Source: Brasilonema sp. CT11
GTDB lineage: Bacteria; Cyanobacteriota; Cyanobacteriia; Cyanobacteriales; Nostocaceae
Reading direction: 5' to 3'
Length of the DNA: 64,000 nt
Assembly (NCBI RefSeq): GCF_017982655.1
Contig: NZ_JABXYX010000017.1
Coordinates: forward strand, 42,166-106,165
This document shows positions 46,241 to 54,018 of the stretch, one piece after another (within the stretch, counting starts at the first letter, position 1; each line of letters opens with the position of its first letter). Both the position numbers and the translations under genes were made by a program. Below the pieces are notes generated by a model. The model was not told the DNA's origin, did not search any database, and saw only the letters and a program-made list of their open reading frames with translations.

Positions 46241-47713
46241 ATGGCCAAAACTCTCAGTAGTAGCGAGAGAGTAAGTCCTCAGGAAAAAGAGCCTGTGGAT
46301 TTATTTTCGTCTCAGCAATTAAGCGATGAATCAAGTGAAACTATTAAGAAATCTGGTGCAGAGTCACTCATGCAGCCACCCATAGTTGAATTGCAAGTTG
46401 TTCATGCAACAACAGGACGCGTTAGAATCCGCGCTACTGACGGTAGTCATAACTCGATATTTGAAACTATCTCTCAACAGTTACGAAAGCAAAACGGAGT
46501 CAGAGAAGTCTATGTCAATGAGCAAACAGGCAGTTTAGTTGTTAACTTTGATGAGAAGAAACTGCCCTTACCTCAAATGTTGGAACGACTCCAGCAATTG
46601 AACATACATCCGTTGCAAGCTTCGCCTCAGACAGGAAGTCTAAAAGACCCTTTTGCTGCATGGAAATCTCCTAATTTTTGGAAAGAGCAAGGCATTTCGT
46701 TTATTCCCTTATTTACGGGATTGGCAGTCACTGGAGGACTCGGAATCAGCGGTTTGGCATCGATTCCAGTTTACTATGTAACAGCAAATGCGACTCGTCG
46801 AGTGATAGACGAACTCCAATCAAAATCACAAACAAGTGCAGTCCCTTCTTCGCCAAAACCAGAAAATAATAAATCTTCGACAAAACCCAATACAACTGAC
46901 CAACCTTCATTATCGAAAGTGGAGCATAAATCTATTGAAGTAGCAGCACAGCCTGCAAAAATTGCTTACAGCGTAGTTCATGCGATTCCAGGACGTATCC
47001 GGTTGAATGTGCCTCGAATTGGACGCGATCGCGCCTATGCACGACGACTCGAAAGGTTACTGAAAACAGAACCCCAAGTGACAAACGTACGCGTCAGCCC
47101 AGATGCTGCATCTGTTGCTATTACCTATAAATCAGAGATTCCAGTATCTCATTGGGTTGGTTTGATGCTATTGGCAGATAAAACAATTGTGCCAACAAAC
47201 CCTATAAAGATAGAAGACCAAGCGCTGACACAACCAGTTGATCAACACAGTCAAGAACCTGCCAAATCAACTGCGCAAACAAACGCCAGAAAGAGAAAAA
47301 CAAACCAAGCGCTGACACAACCAGTTGATCAACACAGTCAAGAACCTGCCAAATCAACTGCGCAAACAAACGCCAGAAAGAGAAAAACAAACCAAGCGCT
47401 GACACAACCAGTTGATCAACACAGCCAAGAACTTGCCAAATCAACTGCGCAAACAAACGCCAGAAAGAGAAAAACAAACCAAGCGCTAACACAACCAATT
47501 GATCAGTCCAGCCAAGAACCTCCTAAATCAACAACGCTAAAAGAGCAACCCATACTAGAAACAGCTGGTCTGTGGTCTAATTTTAAATCTCCAGCTTTGA
47601 ATACAGCTCTATCCTTCATGGCGAACTTTCCATTAGACCGTGTTTCAGACCAAGGAATACTGGAGGACATAAATGGCTGGTTTAACAACGCAATTAGCAT
47701 CCCAATCATATAG
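46241..47713 (+). CDS. two-HMA-domain protein with tandem repeats (P-type ATPase cluster)
   Basis: 490 residues. Two HMA-like domains lie at about 50-110 (VVHATTGRVRIRA) and 245-305 (YSVVHAIPGRIRLNVPRI). Both lack the CxxC of metal chaperones. A hydrophobic hairpin between them (FIPLFTGLAVTGGLGISGLA) may sit in the membrane. After domain 2 come three perfect or near-perfect 29-residue repeats (ALTQPVDQHSQEPAKST then AQTNARKRKT) and a partial fourth, a basic, probably disordered linker. The next gene starts within this one (41-bp overlap), so the two are translationally coupled. Function unknown; see the cluster finding. Confidence 0.82.
   Translation: MAKTLSSSERVSPQEKEPVDLFSSQQLSDESSETIKKSGAESLMQPPIVELQVVHATTGRVRIRATDGSHNSIFETISQQLRKQNGVREVYVNEQTGSLVVNFDEKKLPLPQMLERLQQLNIHPLQASPQTGSLKDPFAAWKSPNFWKEQGISFIPLFTGLAVTGGLGISGLASIPVYYVTANATRRVIDELQSKSQTSAVPSSPKPENNKSSTKPNTTDQPSLSKVEHKSIEVAAQPAKIAYSVVHAIPGRIRLNVPRIGRDRAYARRLERLLKTEPQVTNVRVSPDAASVAITYKSEIPVSHWVGLMLLADKTIVPTNPIKIEDQALTQPVDQHSQEPAKSTAQTNARKRKTNQALTQPVDQHSQEPAKSTAQTNARKRKTNQALTQPVDQHSQELAKSTAQTNARKRKTNQALTQPIDQSSQEPPKSTTLKEQPILETAGLWSNFKSPALNTALSFMANFPLDRVSDQGILEDINGWFNNAISIPII
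47219..47530 (+). repeat. 87-bp coding tandem repeat, 3.5 copies
   Basis: Units start at 47219, 47306, 47393 and 47480 (the last partial and diverged). Units 1 and 2 are identical over 87 bp and unit 3 differs at two positions. The near-identity implies recent duplication or ongoing copy-number change. The length is a multiple of three, so the frame is kept. Confidence 0.95.
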
Positions 47714-48800
47714 AAAATCTCAGATCGTAGAACAACAGACTAGTTCTTCAACAGCAAAAACATATTGTGCGATAGCTTACAGTATTGTCTATGCAACTTC
47801 TGGTAGCGTAGGCTTTTGTATCCCTCAAATATCTGTAGATCCCACATATGTGCAGCGCTTGCTGACTTTGCTTGCTTGTGATCCTCGGGTTATAAGTCAC
47901 AAAGTTAACGAGAACGCAGGGTCTATTGTCATAGATTACCAACCTGGAGTGCCAGATGTGCAGATGCGTCTGTGTTTGGCTAGTACCATTGAGTTTGCAG
48001 GCAAACCAGAAGAAAAGCCAGTGAGTTCATCCTCCGTATCTCAAGCAGCTGCTCGTCCGAGTGTTGCACAAGAAAAAGAGAATGGTTCTGAACCTGTGGG
48101 GGCTAACGTCTTATCTGATCCTGAACTTGTCGAGAAAGAAAAAGAAAATAGTTATGAACCTGTAAAGGCAAACGTCTTATCTAGTCCTGAACTTGTCGAG
48201 AAAGAAAAAGAAAATAGTTATGAACCTGTAAAGGCAAACGTCTTATCTAGTCCTGAACTTGTCAAGAAAGAAAAAGAGAATGGTTATGAACTTGTGGGGG
48301 CAAACGTCTTATCTGATCCCGGACTTGTCAGAATGGAAACATCTTTGGACTCTAAATTAGAGACAGCCAAAGTATCCCCAAGCTCCGAATTAAAAGGAGC
48401 AGACAAGATACCTACCTCATCAAAACAGCCCAATCATACTCCTGATAAGACTTATCACAAAGCAAAGCAACCAGCAAAAGTAGCATATACCATTGCTCAT
48501 GCCATTCCAGGACGAGTACGTTTTCGTATACCTCGAATAGCCAAAGATTTAAAATACGTCCAACGCTTGGAAGCGTTGCTTAAAGGAGATCCTCTAGTCA
48601 CTGGCAAACGCGTTAATAGCGCAGCAGCCTCAATTGTCATTACCTACAAGTCGATAACTTTGCCCAATTCCAAAAAACGTTCTTTAAACCTTTTGGAACA
48701 GGTCATATCATATTTATCCAGTCTGATTCAATCTGCTGCTAGCGATACTGTAGTTTCTATCAGTGAACTAGAAGAGAGTCTTGCCCACTTTTGCAAGTAG
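47673..48800 (+). CDS. two-HMA-domain protein with tandem repeats (P-type ATPase cluster)
   Basis: 375 residues. The first HMA-like domain (about 30-90, IAYSIVYATSGSVGFCIPQI) is degenerate; the second (about 268-330, VAYTIAHAIPGRVRFRIPRI) is closer to those in the neighbouring genes. Neither has CxxC. They are separated by four copies of a 22-residue acidic repeat (EKENSYEPVKANVLSSPELV), in contrast to the basic repeat of the upstream gene. ATG 47673 has GGAGGA 6 bp upstream and lies inside the upstream gene. No membrane segment is clear. Function unknown. Confidence 0.8.
   Translation: MAGLTTQLASQSYRKSQIVEQQTSSSTAKTYCAIAYSIVYATSGSVGFCIPQISVDPTYVQRLLTLLACDPRVISHKVNENAGSIVIDYQPGVPDVQMRLCLASTIEFAGKPEEKPVSSSSVSQAAARPSVAQEKENGSEPVGANVLSDPELVEKEKENSYEPVKANVLSSPELVEKEKENSYEPVKANVLSSPELVKKEKENGYELVGANVLSDPGLVRMETSLDSKLETAKVSPSSELKGADKIPTSSKQPNHTPDKTYHKAKQPAKVAYTIAHAIPGRVRFRIPRIAKDLKYVQRLEALLKGDPLVTGKRVNSAAASIVITYKSITLPNSKKRSLNLLEQVISYLSSLIQSAASDTVVSISELEESLAHFCK
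48072..48335 (+). repeat. 66-bp coding tandem repeat, 4 copies
   Basis: Units start at 48072, 48138, 48204 and 48270. Units 2 and 3 are almost identical; 1 and 4 are more diverged and share GAGAATGGTT and GTGGGGGC variants. Each encodes 22 residues rich in Glu, Lys and Ser. Confidence 0.93.
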
Positions 48801-48931
48801 GGCAGTCAAATTCAAGCCCAACCAAGTCTCAAGGCAGTTGTCTTTGAACTGCCTGAAGTACCCTGTCTTAATCTCAAAGCAGCAGATTTTTAAAACTCCG
48901 ATTTGAACAAACTTTGTATGAGAGAGAAGAA

Positions 48932-51199
48932 ATGGCAAAACTCAGTGTGCAACTACCAACTTCCAGAGATCATGTATCCCAAGTAGCTGTAGCAGCAAAA
49001 AATGGAATTTCTAGAGTTGAGAGTAATGGACACTCAAATGGACACGCACAGGTTAAGTCTTCCGAAGTTCCATATAGTATTGTGCATAAACTCCCGGAAA
49101 GAGTGAGGTTGCGAGTACCTCGTTTGCTTTATGATGCAGATTATGCACAGCGCCTACAAGTGTTATTAGAAGCTGACACCCTTGTGACAAGTGTTCGTGT
49201 TAAACGTGCAGCCGCGTCACTAACAGTGACTTATAAATCCAGCAAAGTTTCAGATACTAAGATACGTTCGCATCTGGATCATTTAATTCAAGCAGCTAGT
49301 GAAGTCGTCGTTGTTAAATCCTCCAAGCCACAACCTGCTTCAGATGCAGAAGAAAAACCTTGGCCAGGAATGCAACTTTCGGCTTTGGCTACGGCTTTAG
49401 CTGTATTGAGTGGACCGCTAGGATGGTCTATTCCGCCTGTTATGGTTGCAGGAAGCATAACCCTTGCCACATTACCTGTTTTCAAACGAGCTTGGGAGGG
49501 GATCAGGGATGAGCGAAAACTGAATATTGACTTTCTAGATTTTATTGCTATTGCCATAACCACAGTCCAAGGTCAATTTCTCACACCTGCGCTGATGCTG
49601 AGTTTAATTGAAATTGGCGAGAATATACGCGATCGCACGGCTCGTTCTTCAGCTCAACAAACTTTGGATCTACTCAGTTCTCTCGGACAGTTTGTCTGGG
49701 TGGAACGCGATGGCGAAAAAGTGCAAATTCCGATCCAAGATGTACACCGAGGCGATACAGTCATAGTTTACCCCGGTGAACAAGTTCCAGTTGATGGTAC
49801 TATTTTACGAGGTAAAGCGTTACTAGATGAGCAGAAACTCACTGGTGAGTCTATGCCTGTCTTGAAGAAAAAAGGACAAACCGTTTACGCCTCAACTCTC
49901 ATGCGCGAGGGACGAATTTATATTTCGGCGGAACGAGTCGGTAATGATACTTGTGCTGGACAGAGCATTCGGTTAATGCAAGAAGCTCCTGTCCACGATA
50001 CCCGTATGGAAAACCAAGCTCTGAATATTGCTCAAAAAGCAGTCGTGCCAACATTGCTACTTGGCGGGGCAGTATTTGCCGTTACTCGTAACCCAGCACG
50101 AGCAGCCAGCATCTTCACTCTCGATTTATGCACTGGAATTCGTGTCTCGATACCAACAACTGTATTAGCCGCGCTAACATACTCAGCACGGCACGGTGTT
50201 CTGATTCGTAGCGGACGAGCACTAGAAAAACTTGCAGAAGTTGACACGATTGTGTTTGATAAAACAGGCACACTGACGAAAGGTGAAGTGGCTGTTGTTG
50301 GTGTCGAAAGTCGAAATCCTGCAACATCAACAACACGAGTGCTGGAACTTGCTGCTGCGGCTGAGCAGCGTCTGACTCACCCAGTGGCGGAGGCGATCGT
50401 CCGCTATGCTCAAGAACAAGGAGTACAAACGCTTTCCCGTACTAAGTGGGACTACCAACTTGGTCTAGGTGTTCGTGCAGACATTGACGGGGAAACTGTT
50501 TACGTGGGTAGTGAGCGCTATCTGCGTCAAGAAGGCGTTGAGATGGATCTCAATGGACATCAAAAGCAGGCAACTTCAGTCATTTATGTTGCTAGCAATG
50601 GTCAACTTCAAGGTATGATAGAGTATAGTGACGTACTCCGTTCAGAAAGCCGAGAAGTTATCACAGCACTCTTGACAGCCGAAGGTGTGGAGGTCCACAT
50701 GCTGACTGGGGATAATAAACGAACTGCTAGCGCTGTAGCTTCTCAATTGGGAATTCCTCCAACGCACACCCACGCAGAAGCTTTTCCTGAGCAGAAAGCA
50801 ACTGTTGTTCGTGAGCTGCACGAACAAGGTAAGACAGTTGCATTTGTTGGTGATGGAATCAATGATTCGCCAGCTTTAGCCTATGCTGATGTTTCTGTTT
50901 CCTTCGCCAACGGTTCTGAAATCGCTCGCGAAACAGCAGACGTAGTACTCATGCAGAATGACTTGCATGGTTTGTTGGAGGCGATTGAAATTGCCCGCAA
51001 TGCTAGGCAAATAATTCAGCAAAACACAGGTCTTATTGCTGTTCCTAACGTAGCAGCATTAGCGATCGCAGTTTTGTTTGGTCTTAACCCCCTAGCAGCA
51101 ACTGTAGTTAATAATGGCTCAACAGTTGTTGCGGGAGTCAATGGTTTGCGCCCAATTCTCAAAAACCGCAAACAAAAAGCTCTACCATCAGCAAGATGA
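48932..51199 (+). CDS. P-type ATPase with N-terminal CxxC-less HMA domain and atypical TM6
   Basis: About 755 residues. An HMA-like domain at about 45-110 (YSIVHKLPERVRLRVPRL) has no CxxC. Membrane helices follow. The ATPase core is intact: TGES at 304-307, phosphorylated Asp443 in FDKTGTLTKGE, MLTGDNKRTA and VGDGINDSPALAYADVSV. In TM6, where P1B pumps have CPC (or SPC, TPC, APC), this one reads LDLCTGIRVSIPT (Cys400). It is P1B-like in shape but lacks the known metal-selecting motif, so substrate cannot be assigned. ATG 48932 is preferred to TTG 48914. It is the central gene of the cluster. Confidence 0.92.
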   Translation: MAKLSVQLPTSRDHVSQVAVAAKNGISRVESNGHSNGHAQVKSSEVPYSIVHKLPERVRLRVPRLLYDADYAQRLQVLLEADTLVTSVRVKRAAASLTVTYKSSKVSDTKIRSHLDHLIQAASEVVVVKSSKPQPASDAEEKPWPGMQLSALATALAVLSGPLGWSIPPVMVAGSITLATLPVFKRAWEGIRDERKLNIDFLDFIAIAITTVQGQFLTPALMLSLIEIGENIRDRTARSSAQQTLDLLSSLGQFVWVERDGEKVQIPIQDVHRGDTVIVYPGEQVPVDGTILRGKALLDEQKLTGESMPVLKKKGQTVYASTLMREGRIYISAERVGNDTCAGQSIRLMQEAPVHDTRMENQALNIAQKAVVPTLLLGGAVFAVTRNPARAASIFTLDLCTGIRVSIPTTVLAALTYSARHGVLIRSGRALEKLAEVDTIVFDKTGTLTKGEVAVVGVESRNPATSTTRVLELAAAAEQRLTHPVAEAIVRYAQEQGVQTLSRTKWDYQLGLGVRADIDGETVYVGSERYLRQEGVEMDLNGHQKQATSVIYVASNGQLQGMIEYSDVLRSESREVITALLTAEGVEVHMLTGDNKRTASAVASQLGIPPTHTHAEAFPEQKATVVRELHEQGKTVAFVGDGINDSPALAYADVSVSFANGSEIARETADVVLMQNDLHGLLEAIEIARNARQIIQQNTGLIAVPNVAALAIAVLFGLNPLAATVVNNGSTVVAGVNGLRPILKNRKQKALPSAR

Positions 51200-51270
51200 A
51201 ATAACTATCTTAACGATAGTATTCTAAACAACTTTGTAAAAATTTTTCTATTTACAGGAGGAAAATAATC

Positions 51271-51579
51271 ATGGCACCTAAAATCACTGATTTTGTTGAA
51301 GACGCTGGCGCACCTGGTATTATAGCCGGTATTGGAGCAGTACTCCTCGCACCTGTCGTCATTCCGATTGTGACAGGTATTGGTAAACCCATAGCCAAAT
51401 CAATCATCAAAGGCGGACTTGTTCTTTTTGAAAAAAGCAAGGGAGCCGTTGCAGAAGTTGGCGAAAGTTGGGAGGACATGGTAGCCGAAGCAAGAGCAGA
51501 ACTTGCTGAAGGAAGACAGCTACCAGTAGTTGATGTTGTGGGTTCCCCTGTTGACAATACGCTCGATAATGGTGTGTAG
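51271..51579 (+). CDS. DUF5132 protein, PacL-like in layout
   Basis: 102 residues. A short N-terminus (APKITDFVEDAGAPG) leads into a Gly/Ala/Val-rich membrane segment (IIAGIGAVLLAPVVIPIVTG), a basic stretch, and a charged helix with WEDMVAEARAELAEG. Mycobacterial PacL proteins (DUF1490), which sit beside P-type ATPase genes and support them, have the same order of glycine-rich membrane helix and AEAR-type charged helix. I infer a similar scaffold role. ATG 51271 follows AGGAGG. It lies 71 bp after the ATPase gene. Confidence 0.8.
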   Translation: MAPKITDFVEDAGAPGIIAGIGAVLLAPVVIPIVTGIGKPIAKSIIKGGLVLFEKSKGAVAEVGESWEDMVAEARAELAEGRQLPVVDVVGSPVDNTLDNGV

Positions 51580-51594
51580 CTTTCGATTAATTTC

Positions 51595-51621
51595 GTGTTC
51601 CTTGGCTAAGCCAGGGAACAC
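51595..51621 (+). terminator. stable hairpin between cluster genes
   Basis: GTGTTCCTTGGC pairs with GCCAGGGAACAC (one G-T pair) around a TAA loop, 15 bp after the DUF5132 stop codon. It may attenuate transcription or stabilise mRNA before the last gene. Confidence 0.45.
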
Positions 51622-51697
51622 CAAGGAAATTCGTAGTTCGCAATCATTTTTCTGCTCAATTACGAATTACGAATTCCTGAGTTAGGAGGATAATTAC

Positions 51698-52276
51698 GTG
51701 TCAAAAAATGGTTATATTAATCTCACTGATATGCCAAAAGTTATTGAAGAAAAATCTATAAAAAAAGCTTTTCAACCAATATCTACGCGGGTTGTCAGTT
51801 CTACTCCAGGAAGACTGCGTTTGAGAGTTGCACAGCCCCACCGTCAATCTGGGGACATGCAACGGATTGCCAATGCGCTGCAAGCAAATCCTAATATTAA
51901 CCAAGTACGGACTAATATTCAAAATGGCAGTATCGTCATCAATCACGATGGTGACTATGTAAGTCGAGACAATGTTTACGCGACATTATGTGATTTAGGA
52001 ATTATTTTTGGTGATGTCGCATTAGGAAAATCTGAGGCAGCAGCAGAAGTATCAAATGCAGTTGTTGACTTGAATAAGCGAGTTAGACAAGCGACGAATA
52101 ATGCTGTTGATTTGCGCTTGCTTTTTCCTTTGGGACTGGGTGTGTTTTCTATTCGGCAGTTGCTTACTAAGGGATTGCAATTGGAAACTATTCCTTGGTA
52201 TGTGTTAGGTTGGTACGCTTTTGATAGTTTTCTTAAGTTGCACGCTACGAGCCAAGCACAGGCAAGCAAAGAGTAA
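51698..52276 (+). CDS. single HMA-domain membrane protein (P-type ATPase cluster)
   Basis: 192 residues. The HMA-like domain spans about 32-95 (RVVSSTPGRLRLRVAQ to GSIVINHDGDYVS) and lacks CxxC. A C-terminal hydrophobic region (LLFPLGLGVFSIRQLL and IPWYVLGWYAFDSFL) should form a membrane hairpin. GTG 51698 is preceded by AGGAGG. Its topology resembles that of the first cluster gene (HMA plus hydrophobic hairpin), so these two may be paralogous accessory subunits of the ATPase. Confidence 0.8.
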   Translation: MSKNGYINLTDMPKVIEEKSIKKAFQPISTRVVSSTPGRLRLRVAQPHRQSGDMQRIANALQANPNINQVRTNIQNGSIVINHDGDYVSRDNVYATLCDLGIIFGDVALGKSEAAAEVSNAVVDLNKRVRQATNNAVDLRLLFPLGLGVFSIRQLLTKGLQLETIPWYVLGWYAFDSFLKLHATSQAQASKE

Positions 52277-52300
52277 AAGGTGAGGAGTCTTAGAAAAACA

Positions 52301-52335
52301 AGATCCCCGACTCCTTTAAAAGTTGTCGGGGATCT
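52301..52335. terminator. bidirectional terminator hairpin
   Basis: An 11-bp perfect stem (AGATCCCCGAC / GTCGGGGATCT) with a 13-nt loop, between the convergent HMA and di-iron protein genes. It ends the ATPase cluster. Confidence 0.7.
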
Positions 52336-52349
52336 GTGACAGTGTCCGT

Positions 52350-53129
52350 TTACCGGCTACTTTTCAAAACAGTTGTGCCAACAGAATTTTCTAATTCTAT
52401 ATCCTCCAAAAACATTTCGTTGATAGTTTTTTGGCGGTCAATGATCATCTCTCGCACCCAAGAATCATGACCTTGCTCCATGTACTTACCAATGCAGTAG
52501 CCAGAATACTCAATGTGCTTTGTTTCGTCGTAAATCAACAAATCGGACATCCGAGTTACCTTTGGTAAATCCTCAGGTGTGGCATAGGCTTGCAGTACAG
52601 GGCGCAGCAAAAGTTGCAAGATTAATGCCCGTATTTCCAAGAGATTAATTTGGATAATTTCATCCATCACCAGAAATTCGTCCATTGTCTTCTCAGGAGA
52701 AAGCGTTTCTATGGGTGGATGTTTGTGGTGATAGTATTTAGGCGAAAAAGCTTGCAATTCTGCTCGAAAATTCGCCTCCATTTGTGTAGGAAAAAGGATA
52801 TTGAGTAGCGCTACAAACATGAGGGAATGGCGCGACTCATCAATTGAGTGATTGCGAACCAACTGTGCAAATTCCTGATTGTCGATGCGCTGCGAAAATT
52901 GCCAAACTTCTTTTGAGCCAGTTCCTTCTTCAGCCGCATTCACCATTAAGGAGTTAGTGAACCACTCAGCATTACGGGCAAACTGACGATATAAATTACC
53001 GTACCATGCCATACCGTGTGGTGGTGGGTGAATCTCACATGCCTCAATCAGAATAGTTTTATAATCCTCAGAAATTTGGCAGTCATAACGTTGGAGGTAA
53101 TTTAACGCTAACTCACTGACAATATTCAT
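52350..53129 (-). CDS. ferritin-like di-iron protein (AurF-like oxygenase type)
   Basis: 259 residues, mostly helical. Candidate iron ligands occur in the order expected for a four-helix di-iron bundle: MVNAAEEGTGSKEVW, HSIDESRHSLMF, NLLEIRALILQ and IYDETKHIEYSGY (two ExxH/ExxRH-type motifs). AurF-like N-oxygenases and related di-iron oxidases share this layout. The substrate is unknown. It is convergent with the ATPase cluster, so a link to metal or stress metabolism is possible but not shown. Confidence 0.78.
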   Translation of the reverse strand: MNIVSELALNYLQRYDCQISEDYKTILIEACEIHPPPHGMAWYGNLYRQFARNAEWFTNSLMVNAAEEGTGSKEVWQFSQRIDNQEFAQLVRNHSIDESRHSLMFVALLNILFPTQMEANFRAELQAFSPKYYHHKHPPIETLSPEKTMDEFLVMDEIIQINLLEIRALILQLLLRPVLQAYATPEDLPKVTRMSDLLIYDETKHIEYSGYCIGKYMEQGHDSWVREMIIDRQKTINEMFLEDIELENSVGTTVLKSSR

Positions 53130-53532
53130 AACTCTCCTTAAGCAATGCCAACAGCAAATCGTCTCCTTTAAAAGAAGAACAGGCTGCGCTTCACTGCACT
53201 AACAGGAATTAGTCGCCAGAAGGAATTAGCACCTACGGAGGGCTTCGGCCGTGATCTCACCGGCTCGACTGAGCGCAAGCTGAGCGGCGTCGAAGCTTCA
53301 CCGAACGTCCGAACGGTTTTTCAACCTAGGGCTCTGGGGTTCACAATGAATTTCTGTGCGACTGATGGATGAGTAAAGAGTTTAAAGCCGCACCGTCTAT
53401 ACGATGTCTACAATTGGTTGGATCTAAATCTGCATCCAATTGGTTATAACTTTTGTTAGCGCAGAGGGACGCAGTCCATTCTGACTTGGTGAATTTTGTT
53501 TTAAGAGTGACTAACTCCCACCTAATTCAAGG
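53130..53532. other. palindrome-rich intergenic region
   Basis: About 400 bp holding palindromic repeat units at about 53231-53320 (TCGACTGAGCGCAAGCTGAG, with a GCGTCGAAGC copy next to it). No gene supported. Confidence 0.45.
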
Positions 53533-53742
53533 CTATGATCTCTTAGGAATTGCGACAATGACAATTGCGTGAGGGGGGCGTTTCGCAGAAGTAGCGACAA
53601 TCCGAATTGGAAAGACGGTTTTCTCCCCATTAGAGATATTATCTGTGGCAGTACTACCACCTTTTATTGACTGCAAGTCTTCTTCACTTAAATCAAAACT
53701 AATTGGCTCGTTATCTAAATCTTCTACTTTTATACTTTCCAT
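53533..53742 (-). CDS. candidate double-glycine-leader peptide (RiPP precursor-like)
   Basis: 69 residues. An acidic N-terminal part, MESIKVEDLDNEPISFDL, continues into SEEDLQSIKGG, the form of a double-glycine leader cleaved by C39-peptidase ABC transporters. The 40-residue remainder (STATDNISNG to AIVIVAIPKRS) is Cys-free, fairly hydrophobic and ends basic. No maturation enzyme, peptidase or transporter is within the window, so it is an orphan. SD is weak (CCAGGT). It could instead be a small unrelated protein. Confidence 0.55.
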   Translation of the reverse strand: MESIKVEDLDNEPISFDLSEEDLQSIKGGSTATDNISNGEKTVFPIRIVATSAKRPPHAIVIVAIPKRS

Positions 53743-54018
53743 TGGTTTTACCTGGGTTTAATCTATGTCTATCTAGAATAATCTGTTGATACGCAAGTCT
53801 GTTTTTTCAGTTGAATGATTTGAAAATACTTCTCTATTTCTAGAGAGCACTCATCAAAGACTTCGTTGTCTGAAGTTTGTTGAAGATAGACTATTGTCTG
53901 GAATAATACCACCTAAACCATACACTTTTATTATGTTTAAATAAAGATATAAATATTTTTTGAAAATAGATGAAGGACTCTTAAAGCACAAGTACAAAAA
54001 GGCAGATGAAAAGCTTAA

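Noticed and set aside
47202..47498. 98-residue repetitive frame on the - strand
   Set aside because: It is the antisense reading of the 87-bp coding repeats; the + strand frame is clearly the gene.
46241..48800. Reading the HMA proteins as copper chaperones
   Set aside because: None of the HMA-like domains has the CxxC loop that binds Cu(I).
48914..48931. TTG start six codons upstream for the P-type ATPase
   Set aside because: ATG 48932 is preceded by a purine-rich GAGAGAAG stretch and begins the natural-looking MAKLSVQLP.
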